Below, piece by piece: positions 1 through 13,189 of a DNA stretch of 64,000 nucleotides. The notes beneath the pieces are model-generated. The model did no database searches, was not told where the DNA came from, and was given only the letters and a program-made list of their open reading frames with translations. The position numbers were made by a program, and so were the translations under genes. The DNA comes from Polytrichum commune (Eukaryota > Streptophyta > Polytrichopsida > Polytrichales > Polytrichaceae): the NCBI GenBank assembly GCA_950295325.1, contig OX485804.1:2728001-2792000 (forward strand), given 5' to 3'. Position 1 is the first letter of the stretch. Every line of letters begins with the position of its first letter.

Positions 1-680
1 CGGGCATTCAAGCTACGATACTTTAACTATCGCTTTAAGTGCGACAGCCTACCAACTCCACATGAATTGTCACCAGACTTTCTCAATGGATGCTGGTTTC
101 AACCACCAAATTGCACTCTAAATCGGCCTGCATGACCAAAGGTCATGATAACGTAGGGACCTTCAAAAACTATGCTTCTGGTATAACAATGACGGTCAAT
201 TCAGGTCTAAGAAATTGCACAGACAAATAATCGGCCGCGGGAAACCAAACTAACCAACTGTTAGCTTAAATGCACATTGATCACCGAGGGTTTTGCTTTT
301 GTCACAGTACCTCATTGCCTTGAGGTTCTCTTAACATGCACACTCAATAGTGGACTCCAAATGCGAATTTCTCACCAAATTCAGTGCACACGCAACGGAT
401 GTTTGCATGGGGAGCCATACCATCCCCATGCCACTCACATTCCCTAGCCCAGGGATCACACCCTAGCCAGGTTCTAAACTAACCCCTCATTGCCATCTCT
501 AACCCCAAGCTCACACAATCACTCGCTCAAATATTCCACCCCAGCTTCCTCCCCCCCACCAACCTCATTCCCCTAAATCGGATCCTAATTTGACGATCAG
601 CAGCTAACAGCCATCTCCCCGGTCACTCCAACCCTAAACCACAATCCCGGATGCAATTAAAAAAACCCAGTCACGAGCAC
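1..680. other. left-edge non-coding stretch
   Basis: I see no convincing coding region. The last 300 bases are C-rich on the plus strand and contain several CCCTAA-type words, as is common near plant 5' regions. If the candidate exon at 692-892 is real, this stretch would be its first intron and would run leftward out of the window. Confidence 0.3.
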
Positions 681-691
681 CAACAACATAC

Positions 692-892
692 CTCCTCACC
701 ACACTTTGCTTCCAGCACCTCCCCAGCTCGAATTTGAGCACGAAAAATTCCGCGATGCCACGGCCGCTCCGTGGCCGTCCCCTGCAGATGCCGGTGCGTG
801 CGCGGCGATGTGCGGACGATGTGTTCAGGCATGCAATCGGGGCAAGAATCAGGCGCTAGGGTTTGAGCGATGGCGGGGGCATTTGCTTCCAT
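692..892 (-). CDS. possible first exon of an unrecognised gene
   Basis: A GC-rich island (about 690-1010) in AT-rich surroundings contains an ATG at 892 followed by 67 open codons on the minus strand. They end at GAG-GAG directly before GTATGT, a good plant splice donor at 691. The protein would start MEANAPAIAQTLAP and contains CPDC; I recognise no domain. The sense strand carries AAACCCTAG, a telo-box-like word common in plant 5' leaders of housekeeping genes, so the island may instead be an untranslated first exon. Later exons would lie left of 680, but none is recognisable there. Open frames on the other strand overlap the same GC-rich sequence and are probably chance. Real gene start: plausible. 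Exact coding call: weak. Confidence 0.25.
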
Positions 893-1079
893 GGGTGGTT
901 TTGTTGCAAGCGAGCCAGCCTTCGCTTCGCTTCCTGCCTGGGCCTTGTCAAATTGGCCGGGCCGCCCCGGGCCACCCGCGCAATCGAGGGGTGGCCACAC
1001 CCCCCCCCCCCAACCCCCTTTTCTAATACTTTGTCTTATGTGGGTTTTTGCAGGTTTGCAACATTCGGTCACTCCCGCA

Positions 1080-1930
1080 ACATTGGTTCTTGGACACCGC
1101 TTCATTGGCTTGGGGGCACGGCTTCAAGGTTTCCGACAACTTTGGTTTCCTATAATTCAATTTCCATTTATTTATAATTATCATTTACGTGTATAGGGTA
1201 ATCTACCGAGTCCAAGTGTTTTTATGACTCGTAAGTAGCTCCCAAAGGCAATATCATGAAGGGCCCTTGATTTCTCTTCTCAAAATGTAGTCGCATGTCA
1301 TTCCCAAACCGCCTAAAATCCACTTGAATTTCATGTGGAAAATTACATTCCAACTATCGCAAAGATGAATTAGAGTGCCCTCTACGGTCATCCAAGAGAA
1401 TTTTCACATGGAGAATGACCCGTTTTAGACGTCTAGCTAGGCTCCCCCTATTCACATTGAGGTTGGTGCATTGCCCTACATGTGAACTCTCCGACCTTCC
1501 TTTAGTGAAACCTCAAACGTTGCCTTGGAGTCGGCTTCAATTTCTATTGAGACAACTTCGGCATCATATAATTCAACTCATTAAGTATAATTGTCCTTTG
1601 TTTTTGTATAGGCTAATCTACCAAATCAAGCTCCTTATCAGCTCTCAAGGACAACAAGTAACCAACATAGCTCTTGCATGTGGAATGACCTATTTCAAAG
1701 GTTATGGGTTGGGTCCCCTATTTGCATGAGAGTTGATGCATCGTTCTAAGAGAGAAGGTGTCCAAACACATCATCATGAGACCTCAAAAGGTTGCTTGAG
1801 ACCCGACTTCAAGGTTTCTAACAACTTTGGTATTGTATATTTCACACTCCAATTTTCTTTTCTTTTACTTATATAGGGCAATTGACCAAGTCATGTGTTG
1901 TTTTACGTAAGTAATACTCAAAGACATTGA
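1080..1930. repeat. three degenerate direct repeats
   Basis: Three diverged copies of one unit follow each other, at about 1085-1230, 1505-1650 and 1780-1900. Shared words are CGGCTTCAAGGTTTC-like, then ACAACTT(T/C)GG, TATAATTCA(A/C), and a TATAGGGTAATCTACC-like block. Spacing is uneven, near 420 and 275 bases. No coding potential is visible, and the family is not recognised. Confidence 0.45.
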
Positions 1931-1982
1931 CCGAAGAGAGTTATTGCAAGTGGAGTACATTAAGTTAGGTTTGGCTCATACC

Positions 1983-2211
1983 CACTACACTGTTTGTGGT
2001 ATTTAGTGTTACTTGCTATTCGGAATTATGCAATGCAATAACTTCTCTCTCTAGACTCCATTTTTTTTACTTTCAAAAGTTGTATATGTTGTTCATATAT
2101 TATAGAACACAAATGACTTTTCCTGATAAAATTTTACATTCTCAATAAATAGATTTAGCACTACGTAACTCTAGATAATAAGTGACACTAAATACTATTA
2201 ACAATGTAGTG
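1983..2211. mobile_element. small terminal-inverted-repeat element (MITE-like)
   Basis: The stretch begins CACTACACTGTTTGTGG and ends with ACAATGTAGTG. The outer 40-45 bases at the two ends are imperfect reverse complements, including GTATTTAGTGTTACTTGCTA at the left against the complement of AATAAGTGACACTAAATAC at the right. About 230 bases in all, with no coding capacity. A related left end is seen near 57337. The CACTA start resembles En/Spm-type elements, but no clear target-site duplication was found, so the superfamily is open. Confidence 0.5.
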
Positions 2212-4340
2212 AAGTAGTGAAGTAGTGTGTTTTCACATGATTAGCATACTGAGAGCATGTCCACTTTCCATGGGAACAATCTTTAGTGGTTGCACTTTGA
2301 TTTTGGAATAAAAACTTAAGATGCAAAATTTATTTTGGTTTAGCCTAACTATGAAGTGCATGGAAAGGAGGGAGAGATAACAACGAACTTCATAGCTTCA
2401 TAAATTTACATTACTGTACCTACTATCCACACACTATTTTTCACAGCCATTATCCATTAAAATTCTAAACCAGGGACCATGTTTTAGCATGTTGTTTAGT
2501 ATTCACTGCAATAGTGACAACATTCAAATTAACTTTGATGGGGATGTTGGAATTTCTTGTTTCCATATAGATTATGGCAAATTTTTGTGTCCCAAAACTA
2601 TAATTTTATTTATGTCTTGGAGATGTACATAAATATTAAGCGTGTATCTGTGCTTTTATCTTCGGGACATCGATTCTTGAGAGATCGTTTCGTTCACGTG
2701 AGCACACCCAAAACCAACATTATGTACCACTAAGATACAATTGAAGCCCCCAAATGAATGATTGCAATACATCGTGTTGCTTTTGGGTATACGTACCTTC
2801 GCTCCACAAGCACATTTCCAAGGACTCCAACAACTTTGGAATCAAACGTTATCTTTAAGGCGGAAAGGGCTTGAATAGACTCTATTGCTAAGTTGCTTGC
2901 TTCCACCAAGTTTCTCTTGAAAATATTAATCCAACCGAGAACGTGAGAGTGAACTTCCTAGGTTTGGAGTGATGATGAATATCTTTGAATTCGTTGAAAT
3001 GCTCCACATTGAAATTTTCTTATTATTTTGAACGGTTTTATTCCAAGTGTGTACCTTTTATAGTTGAATGTGTACATGTATGTTAGATGCCATGTGAGGA
3101 CAACCTTCCTATTACCCACCACAAAATGCCCGTTCCTACCATTAGTAGTGTATGCCTATCATCTTAAAGTTTCAACACTTTGATTGATGCATTGGGGAAT
3201 CTCAAATTGGTTGATATTCTCCAAGTTTCACTTTTGTGAATGGACTTGCTAGATCTGCAAGGATGATATAAAACATAGAAGGAGCGACATAGCTTATACA
3301 ATGACGACCCACCGTGTGTTGATGTGAATGAGAGACACTTCACCCTTGGGTCCAATAAAATACACATTCATTTATGTAAGTTTTAGTTATAGATATTATC
3401 ACTTGATTTGTTCCTCATTTGTTCAAGGTGGCAAAGAGCTTTACAAACTCCAAACCTCCAAAAAAAAAAATTTAAAAAGAAAAAAAAAACGAACCTTGAC
3501 AAAAACATACGCGGAAATGCTTGTATCCGTTTTTCTTTTCTTTTCTCTTTTCTCTTTTTTCCTTATTGAGTATCTAAGGGTTTTAAAATACGTTATTCAA
3601 ACATTGAACGTAATATATATATATATATATAATATTTATGGGTGACAAGTGGCATGGAATTCCACCGCACCAAAACATGCCTTATTTGAAATCCATATGC
3701 AATAACGTACTAGATGACCCAAAACTAACACCAAACTGAACGATATGTTAAGGAGGTGAACATTCTCAAAGTCGATATGCACTTACCATATGCAAGATTA
3801 AAGAGGTGTCAAGTTTAACGCCATCTCTCTTACTTTTACACTCCCCAAAGGACAAAAGTATAACAATTGGGAAGGAAGGAAGGATTGACTAAAGAAAAGG
3901 ATGTGGCTACGTTTTAGGTACGTCCACATGGGAGTCATTGGCCATGGCTTGCATGGGCATGATGGGGATAAAAGTTAAGAAGTTCCTTTAGAGGTTTAAT
4001 AAGTGTTCATGGGTGTGGTGCCAGGTGGCACGGGAGGGGGACCAATGGTTGACCATGGCGTGTGCCGGCAAGCCCATGTGTATAAGGCGTATACAACTAT
4101 ATAAATATGGGTACCAATATACAAGCAATATAGTAAGGTATACTCTCTCGGCGTGTGAATACACTTATAAAGGACCTGCACTTTGGGGGTGGCATGGGAG
4201 CCAATCATCGACGACCTTTTTATAGAGAGAGGGGTTGTACGTTTGAAATACAGTATGGCTTACTTCGCACCTAGTTGGTCCTTTCCCAACCTTTCTTGGG
4301 ATACTACACACCCATAAGATTATAATCCGATGCCATCGCA
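2212..4340. other. intergenic, no gene seen
   Basis: AT-rich sequence without a supported gene. It contains two A-rich tracts (about 3461-3490), a short (AT)n run near 3612-3630, and several stop-rich frames. The open frames of 67-105 codons have no recognisable domain and low-complexity translations. Confidence 0.4.
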
Positions 4341-5865
4341 TTTAAGTGGTGAGGTGTGTGGGTCTTTAACGGACACTTCCCTCTCTCAACCCACTTCTTG
4401 TCGGAGATGCAACACGCGCGATTAAGCTAGTGCGAGGTGATTGGGTAGCAACCCTAAATCGGTTTTGTAGTCGATCTTTTCGTAATTTAGAGAGAGAGAG
4501 AGAGGGAGTGTTCACCCGTGTGCTCATATGTGAACCTGAGATGTGTTTATTCAGATGGAGATCATCTGGATATCCTATTCATTGTCAAAGTGAAGATTTT
4601 CTGGGTTATTATATGAGCATACAACCCTCTCCTTCCCCCCCCCCCCGGTCGTCTTGTTATGTTGATTACTGCATCTATAATGGTTCACAAATTTTGAGCG
4701 TGTAGTCCAAGAGGATTTTTAACACTGGTTTAAGTGGTAAGGTGTGTGGGTCTTTAACGGACACTTCCCTCTCTCCACTCACTTCTTGTCGGAGATGCAA
4801 CACGCGTGATTAAGCTAGTACGAGGTGATTGGGTAGCAATCTTAAATTGGTTTTGTAGTCGATTCTTTCGTAATTTAGAGAGAGAGAGAGAGTGTGTGTT
4901 CACCCGTGTGCTCATATGTGAACCTGAGATGTGTTTATTCAGATGGAGATCATTTGGATATCCTATTCATTGTCAAAGTGAAGATTTTTCTGGGTTATTA
5001 TATGAGCATATAGCCCTCTCCTTCTCCCCCCCCCCTCCCTTGTTATGTTGATTACTGCATCTATAATGGTTCACAAATTTTGAGCGTGTTGTCCAAGAGG
5101 ATTTTTAACATTGGTTTAAGTGGTAAGGTGTGCGGGTCTTTAACGGACACTTCCCTCTCTCCACTCACTTCTTGTCAGAGATGCAACACGTGTGATTAAG
5201 CTAGTGCGAGGTGATTGGGTAGCAATCCCTAAATCGGGTTTGTAGTCAATTTTTTCGTAAGTTAGAGATGAAGAGAGAATGCTCACCCATGTGCTCATAT
5301 GTGAACCCGAGACGTGTTTACTCATATGGAGATTTTCTGGATATCTTATTCATTGTCAAAGTGAAGATACTTTGAGTTATTATATGATCATATAGCTCTC
5401 TGCCTGCCCCTCCTTATTATGTTGATTACTGCGTCTATAATGGTTCACAAATTTTGAGTGTGTAGTCCAAGTGAGTTTTAAGACGGGTTTAAGTGGTAAG
5501 GTGTGTTGGTCTTTACCGGACATTTCTCTCTCTCCACCCACTTCTTGTCGGATATGCAACACGTGATTAAGCTAGTGCGAGGTGGTTGGGTAGCAATCCT
5601 AAATCGGGTTTGTAGTCGATTTTTTCGTAATTTAGAGAGAAAGAGAGAGTGTTCACCCGTGTGCTCATATGTGAACCCGAGACGTGTTTACTTAGATGGA
5701 GATTGTTTGGATGTCCTATTCATTGTCAAAGTGAAGATTCTCTGGGTTATTAGATGATCATATAGTCCTCCCCCCCCCCCTCCACCCCTTATTATGTTGA
5801 ACATTGCGTCCATAATGGTTCACAAATTTTGAGCGTGTAGTCCAAGTGATTTTCAACACGGGTTT
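4341..5865. repeat. tandem array, four units of about 385 bp
   Basis: Four head-to-tail copies start at about 4341, 4728, 5114 and 5488, each with TTTAAGTGGT(G/A)AGGTGTG. Spacings are about 387, 386 and 374. Each unit has the same order of parts: CGGACA(C/T)TTC, ACTTCTTGTC, a GA-rich microsatellite, GTGCTCATATGTGAACC, a poly-C tract of variable length, and TTTTGAGCGTGT with AGTCCAAG. Units 1 and 2 are closest to each other. The start TTTAAGTGGT-AGG resembles an RNA polymerase III A box, so a tRNA-derived SINE-like origin is possible, but I could not place a convincing B box. Confidence 0.8.
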
Positions 5866-8206
5866 TTTGGTGTCCATCAACCATGATTGGGGTTGTCCGG
5901 TCATAGTAGCAAGCCCTGAAGTAAAAGCGTTGGGCAAAGCAATGAAATCTTCAATTAAGTACAAGATACAAGTGGGACTTGCACTAGAAGCGAGTTGCTC
6001 TTAGATTTGCACACAATCATACGCCACTCAAATATATGTGTATGTTTAAGATCAAACATTGAATTAGGCATGTCTACCTTAGTCACATGCAATTGTCACA
6101 TTTTCTTTTACAATTATTTGTTTAAATTTGGACAATGGAATGGATGAGGATAATCAGTTTAAATAGAAGTGTTTGCATAGATTGAGAATATATACATGTG
6201 AGAGTTTGAGTTTCCATATTTGGAAATCAAGAGATGGTCGAAGTTTGTTGATATGGTGATGGATGTTTGGGGGGGGGGGGGGAGGGGATTGGCAAAAAAC
6301 ATAGGAACTATGTGCGATAAAACATAGGGTCTGATATATTATATATTAATCATTGGTAAAATAATTACATGTAGTAATCCTAGCGTGCTCTAGGTGTGTG
6401 AAAAGTATTATATGTAACATAGCATTTGACATAACATGACAAAAATATCTAAGCAATACATATAAAATACCATGGAAATTGAGACTAGATATGAAAAATC
6501 ATATAAGTTGCATTTTAATCATGGAGAATGGATAAATATTTGTTGATTTTTAGTGAAAGATTGAGGGATGGATGAAATCACTCATAAAACCATAAGCCAC
6601 AACAATTTCTAGAGCATGGTTTCATTATTCTTTGTTTCATAATAGCTTCAGCCTTATGAATGGGAATTATAATTTTTCGTAACCTTCCAAGGACTTTGGG
6701 AATTGGGGAATTTTTTTTTCTACATGTTAGTATATAAGGCACAATAAATCAATCATTCAACAATTTAGGATTGCCCATATGTTGCTAATAGTCACAACAA
6801 TTAACCATTATTTTGAAAATTGGCATGCCTTAAAATCCATTCTAGTAGGTAGATAGTTCCCTCATAAAATACTACGTTATTGCAAGTCTATATTTATCCT
6901 AAGAAGGAGACCCCCCGTCCCCACCCATGCCCCATGGATGAATGTCTCATATTGAACTCGAATGTCATTTTTGAAGCATGTGTTGGTTTGGGGTGTTGCC
7001 AAAACTACTGTGGTTGACACTAATAACATGCAAGAAAATTTGCCCCCTTGCTCATGTCTTAGTGATCTTCTACAAGCGTCTAAAGCACTATGGAATGTCA
7101 CCCTCCTTCAAATTTAAACATATCTAACATGCGGGCACCTATGTATTATTGAAACATAAGAGAGTAGTCATGCAAAGTGGGGGAGGGAGGAAAGGGGTTT
7201 GGATGATGACTTGATGACTTGAAGTGGCAGTCTAGAGGACTTTCCAGCCGATAGTCGATCTCTTGGGTGAATGGGGTCAGTTTAACATTTGTTGGATATG
7301 TGATATGCCTATTTGTTGCACAAAGACCATTATTTGAGGGTGACAAGACTTTGTGTTGACTACACTAAAATTAGTGGATGAAGAATAGTGTATCACATTT
7401 ATTAACCACTAAAAGCTCCACTCTTCTCACACAACCATTATTCACTTGCTAGAAAATGAAGATTGCAAGGTTAGAAAACAAAAAAACTCTATCACATAGA
7501 CATTGTTAATATTGGTATCCAACCTAAAACATGATTAAACCAACCATAAATCATACAACTTATTTCAAGAATGATGATTTCAAGATCGATTTGAAAGTGG
7601 ATGAACCCACAAACCGCAGAAAAAAAAACTTCTCCCATGATTTATTTGGGGGCGAATGAACGCCCAAATACGCAACATGTGGCTCAACATGGGAGTTACA
7701 AGGAACGTACTTTAACAAACAACAGAAACCTTTTCCATGGAAAGGAAGGGGGGATGTACATGACTAATTTGAGGGACATAAAATTCTTGCGTTTAGTAAA
7801 GTCATGGCCAATTCCCACGTACTTCAAATCGGTATACGTTGGGTTAACTTGCTAACTCTCTCCTTTACACATATTTGCAAGTACCTCAAAAGTACGTCAA
7901 GTGCTGAAGATCTCCCCCACAAGAAGCCTTTAATCTCCTTAAAAAGTGTCCACTTCCTGTCCATAAGCAAGTAAGATTCGTCCACCTTCAATTCGTCGCG
8001 TTGGAGGAGGATGTCACAAATCTCGACCGTCATCTTCAATCGAATTCTGAATAAAGCGTGTGTTGCTGCTGCAGAAGAAGCAGGGATCTCGAATCAATCC
8101 GACGGGTCAAGTCTACTTACTTATGATGTTTCCGACAGTAGTCGTCTTCAATCGAATCCCGAATAAGCCTTCAACAAAGTGCAACAGCAGCAGCGGCAGG
8201 GGCCTA
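5866..8206. other. intergenic, no gene seen
   Basis: No supported gene. A homopolymer G tract lies at about 6269-6282. Short open frames are present on both strands, but none carries a domain, a start context or splice structure that I can defend. Confidence 0.4.
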
Positions 8207-8317
8207 GAATGAATCCAGTGAGTCAATTCCTCTACGTTTCTTGGAATAAATCCAGTGGGTCAATTCCTCTACGTTTCTTAGAATAAACCCAGTGAGTCAA
8301 TTCCTCTACGTTTCTTC
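8207..8317. repeat. 37-bp tandem repeat, three copies
   Basis: Three consecutive 37-base copies lie at 8207-8243, 8244-8280 and 8281-8317, each built on GAAT(A/G)AA(T/C)CCAGTG and TCAATTCCTCTACG. They differ at only a few positions. The neighbouring sequence (8040-8340) repeats TCGAATCC-type words and a CAG-rich stretch, loosely like the 13-14 kb array. Confidence 0.85.
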
Positions 8318-11300
8318 CGTGCGCACACGAATTCGCACCGATTCGTGCAGCCGGCAGGGTGTCGAATCCTCTCAGACTTGTGCTTACATTCCGTTCGAAA
8401 GGTGTCAGAATGAGAAGAACAGCGGTGGCAGCAGCAACAACATGCAAGTGAAAACAGTCACATTAAGTTAACACACCCGCCCACTACTTACTTACTTACG
8501 AAAGCATCCGAATGTTCCAGATACTTTATAAAAACAAAAGTGCACCTGTGCTTGAAGTCTTGACAACGGAAGCTGGCGGTCGAATCCAAGCTATGGTACT
8601 TCCTACTTATGTATCCAAGCTATGGTACCTCCTACTTATGTGTCCACAGAAGCAGAGAAACCGTCAAATCTACGAGTGTACGAGGGATGTGGTGAACTGA
8701 GATGTGCATCGGACTGTTAAGATTTGTGCACCGTGCACACTCTCTTGAAGGTGGATTCAATATCACTACAAGCATATGAGTCCTAGGTAATTGAGTTGCG
8801 TCACTTGGAAACTTGTCTCACGTCATCTACAAACTTTGTATATGATTTACCGTTATGGAGATCTACAATTTTCTTTTCCATATTGCAAGATGATTGTGGA
8901 GGATGTGTATGTTGGTAGGGCATATACGTAATAAGGTATCAGTACAAGCATCAGAGGCATAGGTATGTTTGTCTTTCTTCTGTGGTTTTCCTTGTATATT
9001 TACTGTGATGATAATTTAAAGATTTTTTTAGTGACGCAAGTCAGGTTTAAGTCTCATATGCTTGTATTGTGGGCACTTGCACTCCAAGAATATTCTTGTG
9101 CATTGGATTGGTACAAGAATATTCATATTGCATTGAATTGTGCGTTGGAGTTGGCTCATTTGGTTGGCAAATATTGTCCTTTCAAGTTTTGAGGATGGGA
9201 GTTGAGGTGTAAAAGTTACACGAGGCGAAAGAAAACATTTAAAAGTCCATAAACGTATGACGATTTGGTGAACTGAGTGGATCGAGTCATTACAAGCGTA
9301 TGAGACTTGGGCAACACACCATGCATCCGTGAAATTTGTCTCGCATCACTAGAAAATATGCAAATCTATCATTGTGGTAGACTTGGAGATTTTTTTTATT
9401 AACTCATGATGTCTTGCTCAAGTCTCGTATGCTAACAATGAGTTGTTTAATATGTGCACACTTGCAAGGTAAATTGAGCCCATGCAAGGAGGTGGGGGGA
9501 GGGGCTTTACCTCTGTTGTTATTTAAGGGGTCACATGCGATAGTGGGGTATTTTCATGGTATTATAAACTAATGTGCATATTCATGGGCTATTTTACAAA
9601 TTATTGGAATATAACTAAAATATTTTCAAAAGAAATTCCAATGCATTAATAAATCTATGAATTTTAGTTTGAAATTTAAGTGGGAACCTTTCTTATATTG
9701 CTCCATGTTTTCTAATGCAACATCAATCCCCCCCCCCTGGTTGAACCTAGTAGTGGGAGTTGTATAGTGAAGTGTGCAACCTTGTTGTGGGCACTTCCCA
9801 CTGCACCAACAAACATGGATGTTGGATTGGACTTAGAGTTAACTCGTCCAGTCAACAATTGCGATTCACAAAGATTGTCATTTCCCATTTCAATGGACTA
9901 TTAAACTTATAAGAAGTCAAAGTCGAAGACTTTCAAATCTATAAATCCAATAACCACATAGGTCCTCCCAATAGATTGTGTTAAATATGAACATGGAATG
10001 GTATCTATGTTTTGAGCACATAGACTAATCTCATCATAGCACATGTCTTTTTGGTATTTGTTTTGACTAAAGCTTTTGACTACAAGTATCACTTAAATAT
10101 AGATGTCCACTTAAGGAGAGTGACCATGTCCACATACCCTTAAGGAAAAAACTATGAACACCAAGTGTTATAGAAGAGAAATAACATAGTTGATCTGAAT
10201 CCACAATTTAGAAGTGACAATTGAGGAGTAAATTAAACCTACACCTAACCAAATGTCGTTGAGATGTTGTTTGACACATAGATCTAACTATTGATTTGTT
10301 TAGCTTTGGATTTGAAAGGATATCGAGATACGTGAAGAGGTTTCCATGAAGCTGACCTAATCATTTGGGGCATTTTAAGAAAGTCAACCATAGAGGGCCA
10401 ATTCTTATTCTAACCAAAACCTACATCCATAATAATATTCAGTTTACCTCGAATCTTTCACATGTCGATTTAAGATTGGTTGAGACCTATTTGAAAACCG
10501 ATGTGGAACTTACGTTTTGCCACTTCACTAAATACGATATTTACTGTTGGATTATATTTAATGTTGTTACCACCCTACCCTGCTCAACATTAATTTTCAA
10601 GTCCTTGACAATTAGTGCTAGAAGATATATTGGAATTCTCCTTTTATCATTTCTTCTTCTTCTTCTTCTTCTTTCATATCCTTACTAACACTAAATTCAA
10701 AGATGTAACTTCCACATATTACCATGGTTGATATTTAGTGTTTGAGTTTACATTCAATGTTACTTACTTTCATAGGGTTATTGATATTTAGTGTATGCAT
10801 TTGTATTTAGTGTATCAAAGACTAAATATCCTTTTTAATGTAGTAATAATAATAATAATCAGTTTCCCTCAAACTTTGCTATGTGTCGTCCCTACATTGA
10901 TTGAGATCAACTTGAAACTCATGTGGGCTTACACTTGGACATTTACATTGACTATCCCAATTAGTGTGTATGGTACTGATTCCCGAAACACACACTATTT
11001 TGCCAAGTCTTAAAATTAGTGAGGGTCGAATCTTTTACTGAGTAATACTAAATCCATTAATACATGCTCATTTACCATACATTACAAGAAATTTAATGCG
11101 TGCTCTAAGGTGTTTATAGAGTGATAAATATATGCAACAATGAATAGTGTCATGATGAATAGTGTTAATATGAATAGCATTTTTAGTGAATAGTGTCAAG
11201 ATGAAGAAGCTCCCTAAATTTTTTGATGACACTAATTTCATTATGTAAAGAAATTTAGTATCACCTTCACTAAATTCCCACTTATTGGGATGATCATTGT

Positions 11301-13180
11301 AATAAATATTAATAAAAATAAGGTGAAGTGCCCTCCACGGTAATGATCTATTACCGTAATGGGCTTATGGTTCAGATGTTTTACTACAAACTATAATTTC
11401 CAAGTGAGATTTGAGTGGGTCTCCATTGATGTAAGATCTCCTTGTGGATAAATTTAGAGAACGGTTTTACTTTCTTAAAGCCAAAGCACGAAGCACTCTA
11501 CGTGACCTTCAATCTTGAGTTCATGGAAACCACAAGTTGGTATGTTGAGGCCAATGTTGGACCGATATAGTGAGATGCTTCTTATTTCATTTTGTTTGAG
11601 TGCCATACAATAACTTCCATGTGAGATTTGAAAGGGTCTTCACCAATGTTAGCATGCCTTGTGGCAAATTCTAAAGAACTAAAGAACAAAATCTTATTTT
11701 ATTATTATTAAAAAGTCTAAGTAGGAAGCACATTCCTAGGGTGGCAATTAATTGTAGCACTTGCAAGGGTGACCATCTTTAGAATTTGATTTGGAGTTGT
11801 TAAACTATTTCTAGGATTAATTAATAATTAGGGAACTACATTTGCATTATAAGCATTTTTAAGGTTGTAAATTCAAACAAACTTGATAGATTTTCTTAGA
11901 AGTGCCGGTTAACATCTAGAGGGGTTTAGATGTTAATCCCTCTTTTAAAAAACGACTTCTAATTGACATATAAAAGTACAAACTTTGTCTAATTCAAACA
12001 CAAATCGTATCAATGGATTCTTCTAAATGCCCTCTTACCAAGCATGTTTCTCCTATTTGTAAAAGAACAAACCATCAAGTCATTAGAAGTATTAGAAGCA
12101 TTTAAGAAACAATTGTTCTACAAGGGAGAGTTGTCACCATGGGAGCACTCTATTGTATGAGACTAGGATTCAAGTATATTTGGATTTACGCATGAATTTT
12201 GGACGATTCCAACTGCCAAAATGACGTACACTAGATCGCAAAACCACACAAATATGATGGTTAGAGAACATGGAACACACATATTCAAAGTTGCGGTTGT
12301 TGTGTTGTTGTCCTTTGATGTTTTTGTCCCACAAGTGCACAAGTGTATATTTGGACAGGTGGTTTGTCCAAATATACTTAAATATCAATGATAAGATAGA
12401 GCATGCTAAAACCAACACCATGTGGGCACCATGCCCATAATTAATACCCTACAATCTTAGACTATTAGTGCATTTCGATTTTCAGAATGCCCACGATCTT
12501 AACTTTGCAACCATCTGTATTGATTTTGGGTCATCTACCAATCAAACTTCGAGCCCTTGTAACTTTTGCATAAGGAAATCAGATAAAACATAATTAGGTG
12601 TGTTGGAATCTCCTTTCAATTCCTAACATGAAGTATCTTAAACTTCGTCAATCTTATAAAAACATGTGCACGTAGCACTTAAAGTGACAATTTTAGCACC
12701 ACGATCTGCCCCTAAAACCTGTTACAAATTGGAGTTATGTGTAAAGTCTTGGCATGAAACTTCAGGTGTGTTGGCTAAAATGTGAGTTTGAGAAGCTTAT
12801 GCATACAATTGTCCAAATTCTCTCAAGGCTTAAACTACCATGATGAAAGAGTGTTGTCGGGCTATCACAAACCACCTTTCTAGCTTTATCACACTAGAAT
12901 GGGTGGGCCAAGCTAAACCTTGCATAGACCGACTCGGAAGTTAAGGTGACGGGTCCCATCATAATGGATAAACTCTATTTGAATCTCAAGATTTTCTCAA
13001 AAATTTTAAATGATAAGGGGAGATCCAAGAAGTTTCACCCAACTTTCAAAATAAGCTCTGACACACGATGAACTAACACACTTTTAAAGGAAAGTTCTCT
13101 GCAAGGAGGATCAGCCCCACGATTCGATCTCTCTTTGAGGGACTTTACGTGTGACGTTTTTGGAGGAATTGAATATTTCA
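8318..13180. other. intergenic, no gene seen; small repeats
   Basis: No supported gene. It holds a CTT run near 10650-10672 and an AAT run near 10845-10858. Short TTTAGTGT / GAATAGTGT words recur at 10730-11190. Two related blocks lie at about 11320-11480 and 11570-11730, sharing CCA(A/T)GTGAGATTTGA and GTCTAAGTAGGAAGCAC-like ends. These look like diverged small-repeat debris. Confidence 0.4.
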
Positions 13181-13189
13181 GGCCCCCAT

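Noticed and set aside
4621-5790. Poly-C tracts as functional i-motif/G4 sites
   Set aside because: They recur as part of one tandem unit and vary in length. They look like slippage-prone microsatellites or sequencing artefacts, with no promoter nearby.
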